Positions 35,220 to 43,879 of a stretch of DNA of 64,000 bases are shown in pieces. The notes beneath the pieces were generated by a model. That model did not search any database. It was not told the origin of the DNA and saw only the letters and a program-made list of their open reading frames with translations. The DNA comes from Parvicella tangerina. GTDB taxonomy: Bacteria; Bacteroidota; Bacteroidia; Flavobacteriales_D; Parvicellaceae. The number at the start of each line of letters is the position of its first letter. The first letter of the stretch is position 1. A program made the translations under genes and the position numbers. The stretch covers positions 3,482,978 through 3,546,977 of the forward strand of contig NZ_OU015584.1 in NCBI RefSeq assembly GCF_907165195.1, written 5' to 3'.

Positions 35220-36695
35220 TTAGTTAGTTTTGAGGTACTTAATAGCTTCCTGAGCTGCGATTTTTCCACTAATTAAGGATGGTGGAACACCTGGTCCAGG
35301 AACCGTTAGTTGACCCGTATAAAACAAATTCTTTACTTTGTCATTATGCATTGATGGCTTCAAGATGGCTGTCTGTTTTAATGTATTTGCCAAACCATAA
35401 GCGTTTCCTTTATAAGCATTGTAGTCTTTTTTGAAATCCTTTAAAGAATAGGAGCGATTATAGATGATATGTTCTCTGACCTTTTGATCTGTTAACCGCT
35501 CTAATCGTTCTACAATCAATTCAAAGTATTTATTCCTCATTTCTTCAGTATCAGGAAGATCTGGAGCAACAGGAATTAACAAAAATAGATTCTCATAACC
35601 CTTTGGGGCAACAGATTCATCCGTTACGCTTGGAGCACAAACATAAAACAATGGGTTACTTGGCCATTTGGGTGTATCGTAAATTTCTCTAGCATGTAAA
35701 TTAAAGTCTTGATCAAAGAACAGGTTGTGATGAAGCAGATTTTTCAGCTTCTTATTCACTCCCACATAATAGAGTAAACAGCTAGGCGCCAAAACTCTAG
35801 AATCCCAATAATCCTCTGAATACTTTCTATGGGCTTTTTCTAGGAGGTTTTGCTCTACAAAGTGATAGTCGGCACTTGCAATAACGGCATCCGAATTTTG
35901 TTCACTATCGTTGGCAATTAAGCTTTTTACTCTCTTATTTTCGATAGACAGCTTTTCAACTGGTGCGTTTGTGTGAATTTCAACACCTAACTCTTTCGCA
36001 AGCAACTCCATGCCTTCGATAACTTTATGCATTCCTCCCATGGGATACCATGTTCCTCCAACGATGTCTGCATAATTCATTAAACTGTAAAGCGCAGGAA
36101 TGTTCTCTGGCTTCGCACCCAAAAACAAGACCGGAAACTCAATAATCTGAATGAGTTTCGGATTATTAAAATACTGTCTGATATATTTCGAAAATGACTT
36201 GAACAACTGCAACCTGAAAACACCTTTTACCACATCAAATGTGGCGAATTCCAGAAGAGACTTACTTGGCTTTTGAACGAGGTCATTAATTCCCACACGA
36301 TACTTGTAAGCCGCATCATCAAGAAACCTTCTTAATCTTGCAGCGCTTCCCTCCTCAATACGTTCAAATGTGTCATAAAGCTCATCCAAGTTAGATGGTA
36401 AATCCACGAAATCGTTTTCACCAAAGAAAACACGGTAGGAAGGACTTAGCCTTACAAGTTCATAATAATCACTTGCTTTCTTTCCAAAATCGTTGAAAAA
36501 TGTCTCAAACACATCAGGCATCCAATACCAAGAAGGTCCCATATCAAACATGAACCCATCTGCTTCAAATTTTCGACTTCGCCCACCAACTGATTCATTT
36601 TTTTCAAAAATACGCACCTTGTGACCAGCCTTAGCCAAATAACACGCTGATGCGAGACCGCTATATCCGCCTCCAATAATATCTACCGTCTTCAT
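35220..36695 (-). CDS. crtI: Phytoene desaturase
   Basis: 491 residues: N-terminal FAD fold DIIGGGYSGLASACYLAKAGHKVRIFEKN with SVGGRSRKF, and C-terminal signature NLFYTGQLTVPGPGVPPSLISGKIAAQEAI. It takes phytoene to lycopene (or neurosporene). Its start overlaps the sigma factor stop by 4 bases and crtB follows at once, so it is the second cistron of the light-regulated operon. Confidence 0.93.
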   Translation of the reverse strand: MKTVDIIGGGYSGLASACYLAKAGHKVRIFEKNESVGGRSRKFEADGFMFDMGPSWYWMPDVFETFFNDFGKKASDYYELVRLSPSYRVFFGENDFVDLPSNLDELYDTFERIEEGSAARLRRFLDDAAYKYRVGINDLVQKPSKSLLEFATFDVVKGVFRLQLFKSFSKYIRQYFNNPKLIQIIEFPVLFLGAKPENIPALYSLMNYADIVGGTWYPMGGMHKVIEGMELLAKELGVEIHTNAPVEKLSIENKRVKSLIANDSEQNSDAVIASADYHFVEQNLLEKAHRKYSEDYWDSRVLAPSCLLYYVGVNKKLKNLLHHNLFFDQDFNLHAREIYDTPKWPSNPLFYVCAPSVTDESVAPKGYENLFLLIPVAPDLPDTEEMRNKYFELIVERLERLTDQKVREHIIYNRSYSLKDFKKDYNAYKGNAYGLANTLKQTAILKPSMHNDKVKNLFYTGQLTVPGPGVPPSLISGKIAAQEAIKYLKTN

Positions 36696-37195
36696 GCCCT
36701 AAATTCTTTAAGTTCTTCCATTAGTTGCTGTCTAGCCATGTAGATTCGACTTTTTACCGTTCCAATGGGTAAGTTAAGTTCATCGCTAATCTCCTTATAC
36801 TTAAATCCTTCAACATGCTTCATAAAGGGTACGCTATACTCTTCATCAAGATTATTGATCTTACTCAAGATCTCTTCTGTATACAATTGAGAGGTTTGAC
36901 TTTGCAACTGTGACGTCTGACTGTTCAACATAAATGAGTTTGGAGAATCATCATGAATCATTGTCACTAATTTTCTTCTTCTGTAGTCATTAATGAAGGT
37001 ATTCTTCATGATGGTGTATAACCAAGCTTTAAGGTTGGTAGGAGATACAAATTTGTCACGATATTTCATCGCCTTCAACACTGTTTCCTGAAAAAGGTCT
37101 TTAGCATCTTCCTCATCCTTTGTTAGCGTTCTGGCAAAAGCATTTAGTTTGTCTTGAAACGTGGTTACTTGATAGTTAAATTCTAGAACAGTCAT
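36692..37195 (-). CDS. ECF-type RNA polymerase sigma factor
   Basis: 167 residues with the sigma-70 region 2 (DLFQETVLKAMKYRDKFVSPTNLKAWLYTIMKNTFINDYRRRK, about residues 28-76) and region 4 helix-turn-helix (FKYKEISDELNLPIGTVKSRIYMARQQL, about 130-157). No anti-sigma gene adjoins. It is the first gene of the carotenoid operon and is translationally coupled to crtI, so its level rises with pigment genes. Similar sigma-crt arrangements occur in light-regulated clusters. Its promoter (37221-37253) is covered by a set of heptamer repeats. Confidence 0.92.
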   Translation of the reverse strand: MTVLEFNYQVTTFQDKLNAFARTLTKDEEDAKDLFQETVLKAMKYRDKFVSPTNLKAWLYTIMKNTFINDYRRRKLVTMIHDDSPNSFMLNSQTSQLQSQTSQLYTEEILSKINNLDEEYSVPFMKHVEGFKYKEISDELNLPIGTVKSRIYMARQQLMEELKEFRA

Positions 37196-37203
37196 TTTGT
37201 TTT

Positions 37204-37286
37204 GTTTAACGTTTTCACTACAAAGTTAAACACTTTTATGTTAGACAAACAAATTTTTGTTTAACTTTTTATTGTATTAGTTAAAC
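37204..37286. promoter_or_regulatory. Cluster of five GTTTAAC/GTTAAAC heptamers, probable MerR-B12 operator
   Basis: Copies at 37204 (GTTTAAC), 37225 (GTTAAAC), 37240 (GTTAGAC, one mismatch), 37259 (GTTTAAC) and 37280 (GTTAAAC). Starts are 21, 15, 19 and 21 bases apart. The pair 37240-37265 forms a 26-base near-palindrome. The cluster covers the -33 and -7 elements of the sigma factor gene, as expected for a repressor. Confidence 0.65.
37221..37253 (-). promoter_or_regulatory. Promoter of the sigma-crt carotenoid operon
   Basis: On the minus strand -33 TTTG (37253-37250 or 37249-37246) and -7 TAACTTTG (37228-37221), exact TAnnTTTG, spaced 21 or 17 bases. This is the clearest two-part promoter in the window. 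The sigma factor ATG follows 25 bases downstream. Confidence 0.65.
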
Positions 37287-38159
37287 GTTTTTGATTAGAT
37301 CAACAAGATCATTCACATGTGAAAGCCTATGAAGTCTATCATTTCGAAGAGTTATCGTTGCAGATTGAATTCCTGAAGAAAGCACCTCTAAGGTTGGGTA
37401 GGAATCCAAAATTTCTTTAAGATATTCATCGATCCATCCTTTTTCAGTCGAATTAATGAATGACGTCAATACATACGCTGGTTGGTGCGTGTCAATGGCT
37501 TTCATGACATCACCTTTCGGTACCATTTGCCCTAAATAGATTACCTTGAACCCATGTTTCTTAAGTTGATAGGAGTAATAAAGCAAGCCCAGCTCATGCA
37601 TTTCATCAGCATTCAAAAAAGAGATAACCGTTTTAGCATTTTCATCCAGACAGGGACCCAGCTCATCAATAGCAGCAACAATCTTTTGCCTTACCAAGTT
37701 CGTAATAAAATGCTCTTGTGCTGGGTCAATAACATTTGTCATCCACAGCACTCCGATACGATCAAGAAATGGATAAACGATGTTTAACATTAACTTATCG
37801 AAGCTATGCTTATCAATGTAATCGTTCAACACTCTTTCAAAACGGGCCTCATCCATATCTATCATGGAAATCGTCAGCGACTCAATAACATTGTTGTCTG
37901 TGTTATCTTTGTTGAGAAGTTCTTCTATTCGTTGCGTGATCTGTTTCTCGGTTAAGTCTGCAATTTTACTGATCTTAAACCCATTATTATAAAGAATATT
38001 GAGCCGCAACAGTTTCTTCAACTCCATATCACTGTAAGAACGAATATTTGTTTCTGAACGCATTGGCTCCAGCAAATGGTAGCGTTGCTCCCAAATCCGT
38101 ATCGTGTGGGCTTTGACCCCACTCAATTTTTCAAGGTCCTTTATAGAATATGTTCTCAT
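37281..38159 (-). CDS. MerR-family regulator with B12-binding photoreceptor domain (CarH/LitR-like)
   Basis: 292 residues. An N-terminal MerR helix-turn-helix (RTYSIKDLEKLSGVKAHTIRIWEQRY, residues 2-27) is joined to a helical bundle with Trp139, Glu149 and His150 in the spacing W-x9-EH, and a Rossmann domain with ExHxxG at 186-191 (His188 the likely lower axial ligand). Both signatures are those of CarH-type adenosylcobalamin photoreceptors: in the dark they bind operators as tetramers, and light breaks the Co-C bond and releases DNA. It lies directly upstream of the sigma-crt operon and its own promoter holds the same operator core. B12 binding is inferred from motifs. Confidence 0.88.
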   Translation of the reverse strand: MRTYSIKDLEKLSGVKAHTIRIWEQRYHLLEPMRSETNIRSYSDMELKKLLRLNILYNNGFKISKIADLTEKQITQRIEELLNKDNTDNNVIESLTISMIDMDEARFERVLNDYIDKHSFDKLMLNIVYPFLDRIGVLWMTNVIDPAQEHFITNLVRQKIVAAIDELGPCLDENAKTVISFLNADEMHELGLLYYSYQLKKHGFKVIYLGQMVPKGDVMKAIDTHQPAYVLTSFINSTEKGWIDEYLKEILDSYPTLEVLSSGIQSATITLRNDRLHRLSHVNDLVDLIKNV

Positions 38160-38192
38160 TTAAATGACTTCTTTCAGCACTAAAACAAGGTA

Positions 38193-38206
38193 AACAAAAT
38201 TTTGTT
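38193..38206. promoter_or_regulatory. Perfect palindrome at the start site of the MerR-B12 gene
   Basis: AACAAAATTTTGTT is a 14-base perfect palindrome. With its flank it gives TAAACAAAATTTTGTT, matching (15 of 16 bases) TAAACAAAAATTTGTT on the minus strand at 37263-37248 in the sigma-crt promoter. Likely the autoregulatory site. Confidence 0.55.
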
Positions 38207-38209
38207 CAG

Positions 38210-38217
38210 CAAAGATA
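38210..38217 (-). promoter_or_regulatory. -7 element of the MerR-B12 gene
   Basis: TATCTTTG on the minus strand (exact), with a TTG 16 bases upstream. The palindrome 38193-38206 lies just downstream, over the start site. Confidence 0.5.
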
Positions 38218-38337
38218 GAAAAAACTATTCCCTCAATTAAACAAGGGCTTCTAGCTAGTTTTAGAGATAAACTATTTTAGCATCAAGATTACAGGCAAAA
38301 CACAAAATAAACTACACGCCACAAGCGAGTCTAAAAA

Positions 38338-39642
38338 TCACTTAAGGATTGGCACATTGTTATTTGACCACCTGAATTGTCCGTAAAACACCTCACCTTC
38401 AGACTTGGTTTCATAACAGTATAAATACCCATCTAATGAGGCAATCAGTATTTCCAATTTACCATCACCATCTACATCTTTAATTAGTGGTGTGGCTTCT
38501 GCTCCTGTAGGAAACTTTAATTCCTTCAAAGCTTTTCCATTTCTATCACTTACGTACAGATCACCAGACTCACTCACGGAAATGAACTGTTGAGCACCTG
38601 TGCCAAGCACATCAGCCACCAAAGTGGTTGCACTCTTTGCCCCATTCATCGTACCGCTATGCTCTGGTGCTTTCTCATTGATTAATTTATTGAATCCATT
38701 TTCCTGCTTTTCAAAAGCGTCATCGCCAATATATATCCAATAGTCTGACAAGTTCAAATAACCCTGGTATACTACTGGTGACATATATTTACTGTAGCCA
38801 AAACCGATTGTCTTGATCAACTGGCCATCTACTCCGAGCTCTTGAAACTCACCGTAGGCATCCAGCGATGCAATCCGTTTTTCTCCTTGCTCCTCGTATA
38901 GAAATGGAGATGCGTGAATTCCTGCTCCTGTTGGCGCGCTCCAAATTGGCAGACCGCTCTTACCGTCAAGTGCCATAAGGTAGTCACCATAATGAGCCAT
39001 TTTAAACCCTGCCGTTTTAGAGCTATTGGGCTTACCTCTAAACCCACAAACGACATCCAACACACCATCGTTGTTACCATCTACGACAAGTGGCGCAACA
39101 TTTCCTTCATGCGAAGAAATCGAATCTAAAACCCATTTTACAGAGCCATCTGCTGCATTCAGGCAGTAAACACCATGGTGCTGCACACAAAACACAACCT
39201 CAGCGCTACCATTCTGATCCAGATCCTCCACCACGGGAACACTTTCAACATCATAAGGTGTCTTAAACTTCCAAAGTTCATTTCCAGATTTTTCATCAAA
39301 ACAATAGAGGTAATAATTGTCGGTGCCAAAAAAGAGTTTACCATCGTAAAGGGCGACTCCTGTGACATCATTATCTCCCATTATTTGAGAAGCATAGGTG
39401 TTGGCCACCTTACCAGTTCTTGCGTCAATTTTATAAACTGCATCACGCTCATCTAGGTCAGCGTTAGCATCATCACCATTAGATCCTATATAAACAAACC
39501 CATCATCCTCAATTATATTGGTCCTGTAGGTGGTTATCCCAATTTTTTGTTTCCATTTCAGTGGAAACTCCTTTGTAATACTCTGACCGCTTACTGAGCT
39601 CATCATCAGCATCAATATTGATATCTCAAAAAACCTTACCAT
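38338..39642 (-). CDS. Exported PQQ/VCBS-like beta-propeller protein
   Basis: 434 residues with a signal peptide (to MMSSVSGQ). Repeats of the type YLYCFDEKSGNELWKF, YKIDARTGKVA and LMALDGKSGLPIWSA are PQQ-enzyme-like blades. Between them are FG-GAP/VCBS-like VEDLDQNGSAEVVFC, VDGNNDGVLDVVCGF and IKDVDGDGKLEILIA segments with Asp-rich calcium loops. No catalytic PQQ ligands are seen, so this is a binding scaffold rather than a dehydrogenase. No sorting domain at the end. Its start overlaps the WG-repeat gene by 7 bases, so the two are made together. Confidence 0.72.
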   Translation of the reverse strand: MVRFFEISILMLMMSSVSGQSITKEFPLKWKQKIGITTYRTNIIEDDGFVYIGSNGDDANADLDERDAVYKIDARTGKVANTYASQIMGDNDVTGVALYDGKLFFGTDNYYLYCFDEKSGNELWKFKTPYDVESVPVVEDLDQNGSAEVVFCVQHHGVYCLNAADGSVKWVLDSISSHEGNVAPLVVDGNNDGVLDVVCGFRGKPNSSKTAGFKMAHYGDYLMALDGKSGLPIWSAPTGAGIHASPFLYEEQGEKRIASLDAYGEFQELGVDGQLIKTIGFGYSKYMSPVVYQGYLNLSDYWIYIGDDAFEKQENGFNKLINEKAPEHSGTMNGAKSATTLVADVLGTGAQQFISVSESGDLYVSDRNGKALKELKFPTGAEATPLIKDVDGDGKLEILIASLDGYLYCYETKSEGEVFYGQFRWSNNNVPILK

Positions 39643-42600
39643 TCTTCTTCTGTGTATCGTTCATTATTGAATACGTATATATAGTACTTTACACCATTCT
39701 CATAACCTATCATAACCTCCGTCTCCCGAAAAGGCATAAAATCACCTGATTCATATTTAGGCTCAACCAGGGTATTTCCATCTTTATCTATAGCTCCATA
39801 CTTTCCATTTTGGTACAAAATATCGAACTCAACGCCTTCAATTACGATTTCACCTTCATGAAAAGTCTCTTCGCCAGTCAGAAAGTTCTTCCTCACAATT
39901 TCATTTCCATTGAATTTGTATGCGGAGTACCCAACAACCTTATCGTAAAAGACACTATCGTTGTACTGAATAGCTTTAGCACTGTCCCTTGGGTCATTGA
40001 TGTTAACATACTTTGTACCATCTAATTCAGCCCAAACAAGAGTTGGCCTTACTGGATCGTAATTGTCAAAAGGATAAATTTTAAAATCTTCAAAAGCAAC
40101 TGGTAGTAAAATATTGCCATGGTAATCGACAATGCCTTTCTTTCCCTTTTGAGTTACAACATACGCATATAATTCTCCTTCCGCGTCATAAACATGATCT
40201 TCTATTCTAGTCATTTCCTGAATTTCATCATAGATCGGCTGAAGAATCATTTTATTCTTTCGAGGCAGGTAAATCCCTAATTTCTTCTTAAGCTCTAACT
40301 CCATGACAGGATTCCAGCCATAGGGAAGAGAGTAATCAAAGAAAAACGACCTAATGTCATCATAAATAGTAGGTAAGACTATCTCACCATTCATATTTCC
40401 CAAGCCCCACTTTTCCTTTTTTGTTTTTAGCAACAACGTATCAGTCTCCCATTCTAGATAGTCATAACCGCTATAAATGGTCTTATATATTGCTGGATAT
40501 ACAACGCCTTTATTGTGAACATATAGCCCAACCCGCTTTTTATCATAGAGCCAAACAGCTTTGGTGTCATAACTAAAGTCATAAGCTATTTGAATATCGC
40601 TATATGCCATGGGGGTAAGCTTTCCATCGCGAACACTAATTAAGCCTTTTCCCTTTTTTCCATGCGCCTCCAAGATTTGGTCGTACTCATATCCATACGG
40701 ACTCCAATCACCATTAAGGTCAGCAAAATACAGTTGCTTATACTCAAACGGAATCAAGGTATCTCCCATGTGATTTACGACACCGTATCTATTATTCATT
40801 CCCTTCATGTGAAAAAATGGATAGACCTCAGAATAACCTTCCTTGAATCTAGCATCAGTAACTGGAACAAACGTCCCTTCATCTTTGCAGTCATAGTAAC
40901 CTATGGCCATTTTACCATTTTCATCAAAGTCGACATCATGCATATCTAAACACTCATAATCATATCCATCTATACCTTTCAAGCTAGTATCGGTTTCGTA
41001 GAAATAGTATGGATAAACATCTCTCCTGACAAAATTAGACTTACTCTTAACTTGAGGTTCCAAAACAACTTCTTCGATAACCTGATGCAGTCCATAGAGA
41101 TCACCTTTTCTAGTTATCACGGCAGAAGGGAAATCTTCTTTTCTGTAGATTTCATCATAAGAGCCAAGGATATTTTTCGTTACCGGATTATAAAATGAAA
41201 TTTTCCCGCTTTTTACAGCTAGAAATACCAAGCTATTCTGCATATCAAATAACTCGATACTATCCCCTGAAACTAGAATACTATCTCTGTTTGTCTTTGT
41301 CACCAAATGATACTCATCGTTCATTTTGAGTAGCATGAAAGGATTATATTCAAAATCTACAACATCCTGATAGATCATTTTTGTAGGCGCAAATGAATTA
41401 GACAAAACACCCATTTTACCATCAGCTGAATAGGTTATCTTATAAGCATTTAGCTCATCACCGTTCTCAAACTTAAACTCAGTATTTGATGGGAGGTTGT
41501 CGATCACGAATTCATTGCGATCAGCATCGTACAGCGCAACATTATCGCTTTGTTTAACCACCAAATATGGGACATCCAATAACGATTCTCTAGTTGACAT
41601 ATTTCCTGCCTTGTCTTCGTATTCCTCAACAACTGTTAGTGGCTTAATGCTCTCTGCTTTCAATAGAAGTTCATCATTGAAATATAAAGATGTCATCCCA
41701 TCTTCCTTTGTCACTCTTGCCTCTCTAAACTTCTGATCCTCTCTCCAATCAAATCCTGTCGTGATCTTAAGGGATGCATTCAGCATTTTCTTTTTACCAT
41801 CACTAAAAGTTAATAGGTAATCATAGGCCCTGTTATAACCTTTTCCCTCCTCCGTCTGCTCATAATTCACAACATTGTCTTCAAGGACATTCAAACTTCC
41901 TGCTTTAAGGATGGACAATTGATTGACCCCATTCGTCTTCTTTCTGATCGAGTAATTCACTTCCCCAACTTCCGTAAATAATGCGTAAACGAACGTATAT
42001 TTGGTGAGTTCACCAAACTCATTGTATTCACTGTACTCTTCAGTATGAAGTGGTTCAATATGCACATACGCTGGGTTAATTACCCAATCCTTGAGAGCGA
42101 TATTATACAAACCGTACTTCCCATTTTTCACTGCTACCGCTAAATTCTCTTTGACATTCCATTTTGAAAAAGCGTGTTCCTGATTCTCAAGGATTAATCC
42201 TTCCTGATCATAAATATCATATAATCCAGATGCTTTTTTGCCATAAGCAATACCATTACTATTCATCCCAACCCCTGAATATTCACAAGGCACATCTTTA
42301 AACGCTGGAGCGTAAAGCCCTTTTTTCTCATCCTTAACCATCTCCACCCAAGATTGATAAGTATAGTTAATCTGATCATAAATTGGCTGTAACACTTGAT
42401 CTCCAGTAACATTAATCAACCCAACCTTTCTACCTTGTGCCACCTTAGCAAAACCTCTATTAAACTGGCCAATCTTATCATAAATGGGTTTTACCAACCA
42501 ATTATTACTCGAATCTATAAACCCCCATTTACCATCCTTTTTAACACATGCAAAGCCTTCAGAAAAGTCAGTTGCATACTCAAAAACTGGTTCAATGATT

Positions 42601-42704
42601 ACATCACCTTTTTGCTTAAAACCATACACGTTACCCTCTCGATACGCTTTTTGTGAAAAGGAATCAAACACGATCAACGCGAGAAAAACACTTATTATTC
42701 TCAT
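39636..42704 (-). CDS. Large exported WG-repeat protein
   Basis: 1022 residues with a short signal peptide (MRIISVFLALIVFDSFSQ). Many WG (KWG) repeats follow: YGFKQKGDVIIEPVFEYA, KWGFIDSSNNWLVKPIYDKIG, KVGLINVTGDQVLQPIYDQI, KYGLYNIALKDWVINPAYV, KWGLGNMNGEIVLPTIYDDI, KKGIVDYHGNILLPVAFEDF, KYGAIDKDGNTLVEPKYESG, among more degenerate copies. WG repeats form beta-rich solenoid or propeller folds of unknown role. No membrane anchor or sorting domain at the C-terminus. First gene of a two-gene unit with the propeller protein. Confidence 0.78.
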   Translation of the reverse strand: MRIISVFLALIVFDSFSQKAYREGNVYGFKQKGDVIIEPVFEYATDFSEGFACVKKDGKWGFIDSSNNWLVKPIYDKIGQFNRGFAKVAQGRKVGLINVTGDQVLQPIYDQINYTYQSWVEMVKDEKKGLYAPAFKDVPCEYSGVGMNSNGIAYGKKASGLYDIYDQEGLILENQEHAFSKWNVKENLAVAVKNGKYGLYNIALKDWVINPAYVHIEPLHTEEYSEYNEFGELTKYTFVYALFTEVGEVNYSIRKKTNGVNQLSILKAGSLNVLEDNVVNYEQTEEGKGYNRAYDYLLTFSDGKKKMLNASLKITTGFDWREDQKFREARVTKEDGMTSLYFNDELLLKAESIKPLTVVEEYEDKAGNMSTRESLLDVPYLVVKQSDNVALYDADRNEFVIDNLPSNTEFKFENGDELNAYKITYSADGKMGVLSNSFAPTKMIYQDVVDFEYNPFMLLKMNDEYHLVTKTNRDSILVSGDSIELFDMQNSLVFLAVKSGKISFYNPVTKNILGSYDEIYRKEDFPSAVITRKGDLYGLHQVIEEVVLEPQVKSKSNFVRRDVYPYYFYETDTSLKGIDGYDYECLDMHDVDFDENGKMAIGYYDCKDEGTFVPVTDARFKEGYSEVYPFFHMKGMNNRYGVVNHMGDTLIPFEYKQLYFADLNGDWSPYGYEYDQILEAHGKKGKGLISVRDGKLTPMAYSDIQIAYDFSYDTKAVWLYDKKRVGLYVHNKGVVYPAIYKTIYSGYDYLEWETDTLLLKTKKEKWGLGNMNGEIVLPTIYDDIRSFFFDYSLPYGWNPVMELELKKKLGIYLPRKNKMILQPIYDEIQEMTRIEDHVYDAEGELYAYVVTQKGKKGIVDYHGNILLPVAFEDFKIYPFDNYDPVRPTLVWAELDGTKYVNINDPRDSAKAIQYNDSVFYDKVVGYSAYKFNGNEIVRKNFLTGEETFHEGEIVIEGVEFDILYQNGKYGAIDKDGNTLVEPKYESGDFMPFRETEVMIGYENGVKYYIYVFNNERYTEEEW

Positions 42705-42772
42705 AGAGACAATCTTATCAAGAACAAATAAATGAAAAACAACTCAAAATAACCTACGTAGGAATACGTAAA

Positions 42773-43795
42773 TTAAAATAAGTCACCCTGAGAAAAGCCA
42801 ATATTCCGATCAAGGTGTTTGTAGGCTAATTCGGTTGCCTTCCTTCCTCTAGGAGTCCTTAAAAGGTACCCCTCCTGAATTAGAAATGGTTCATACACCT
42901 CTTCGATTGTTCCTGCTTGCTCACCCACAGCTGTTGCGATGGTATTCAAACCAACAGGTCCGCCTTTAAACTTATCAATAAGCACCATAAGTATTTTGTT
43001 GTCCATCTCATCGAGTCCGTGCTGGTCTACGTTCAAGGCTTCCAACCCAATATCCGTAATATCTGGTTTAATTGTTCCATCACCTTTGATCTGGGCAAAA
43101 TCCCGAACTCTTCTTAACAAGGCATTTGCAATTCTTGGAGTACCCCTACTTCTTGAGGCAATCTTATAGGCAGCTTCGTATTCGATAGGTATATCCAGTA
43201 TCCCAGCAGATCGTTCAACGATATCTGTCAGCGTCTTTGCATCATAGTATTCTAGCCTACTCGAAATCCCAAAGCGAGCCCTTAAGGGTGAGGTCAGCAT
43301 TCCAGATCGAGTAGTCGCACCGATCAGTGTAAAAGGGTTCAGCGAAATCTGAACAGTTCGTGCGTTCGGGCCAGTATCAATTAAAATATCAATCTTATAA
43401 TCCTCCATTGCAGAATACAAGTATTCCTCAATTACTGGCGAAAGTCGGTGTATTTCATCGATAAAGAGCACATCACCCTCTTCAAGATTGGTCAATAGAC
43501 CCGCTAAGTCACCTGGCTTATCCAACACAGGACCTGAAGTTACCTTAAACCCAACACCCAGCTCATTTGCAATAATATTTGCCAATGTTGTTTTTCCCAA
43601 ACCGGGAGGCCCATGCAAAAGCACATGATCGAGTGTCTCTTCACGCATTTTTGCCGCTTGAATAAAGATTTCAAGGTTATTTGTTACTTTCGACTGACCT
43701 GCAAAATCATCCAACATTTTAGGACGAAGGACTTGTTCAATCTCTTTATCAGACTGATTTTCATCATCTCCTCTTAGGTCAAATTCCTCGATCAT
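42773..43795 (-). CDS. ruvB: Holliday junction branch migration ATPase RuvB
   Basis: 340 residues from the ATG at 43795 ([11 protein letters not shown]); an in-frame TTG 30 bases further up is less likely since RuvB is usually about 340 residues. AAA+ motor with Walker [14 protein letters not shown], Walker [12 protein letters not shown], sensor [19 protein letters not shown], and the C-terminal winged helix ([25 protein letters not shown], ending [16 protein letters not shown]). Drives branch migration with RuvA. An exact -7 element (TAACTTTG) ends 5 bases before the ATG. Confidence 0.97.
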   Translation of the reverse strand: MIEEFDLRGDDENQSDKEIEQVLRPKMLDDFAGQSKVTNNLEIFIQAAKMREETLDHVLLHGPPGLGKTTLANIIANELGVGFKVTSGPVLDKPGDLAGLLTNLEEGDVLFIDEIHRLSPVIEEYLYSAMEDYKIDILIDTGPNARTVQISLNPFTLIGATTRSGMLTSPLRARFGISSRLEYYDAKTLTDIVERSAGILDIPIEYEAAYKIASRSRGTPRIANALLRRVRDFAQIKGDGTIKPDITDIGLEALNVDQHGLDEMDNKILMVLIDKFKGGPVGLNTIATAVGEQAGTIEEVYEPFLIQEGYLLRTPRGRKATELAYKHLDRNIGFSQGDLF

Positions 43796-43800
43796 AATCA

Positions 43801-43808
43801 CAAAGTTA
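43801..43808 (-). promoter_or_regulatory. -7 element 5 bases upstream of the ruvB ATG
   Basis: TAACTTTG (exact) followed by TGATT and the ATG at 43795. Predicts a leaderless or nearly leaderless transcript. Confidence 0.4.
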
Positions 43809-43879
43809 GCTGAATTGTCTTTCAAGATTACTAGATATCTATCGAAAGTTCAACAAAGAAGTGTCAAAATTTGAAACAA

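Noticed and set aside
35219-35269. GTG start giving crtB a 17-residue extension into crtI
   Set aside because: The ATG at 35218 lies just after the crtI stop and matches the usual phytoene synthase N-terminus.
38338-39642. PQQ-dependent alcohol or glucose dehydrogenase
   Set aside because: Blades are present but the quinone and calcium ligands of the enzymes are not; Asp-rich VCBS-like loops fit a scaffold better.
42753-42770. CCTACGTAGG palindrome and repeated TACGTA after ruvB
   Set aside because: Short, AT/CG-balanced and without a gene context that gives it meaning; no U-run, so not a terminator.
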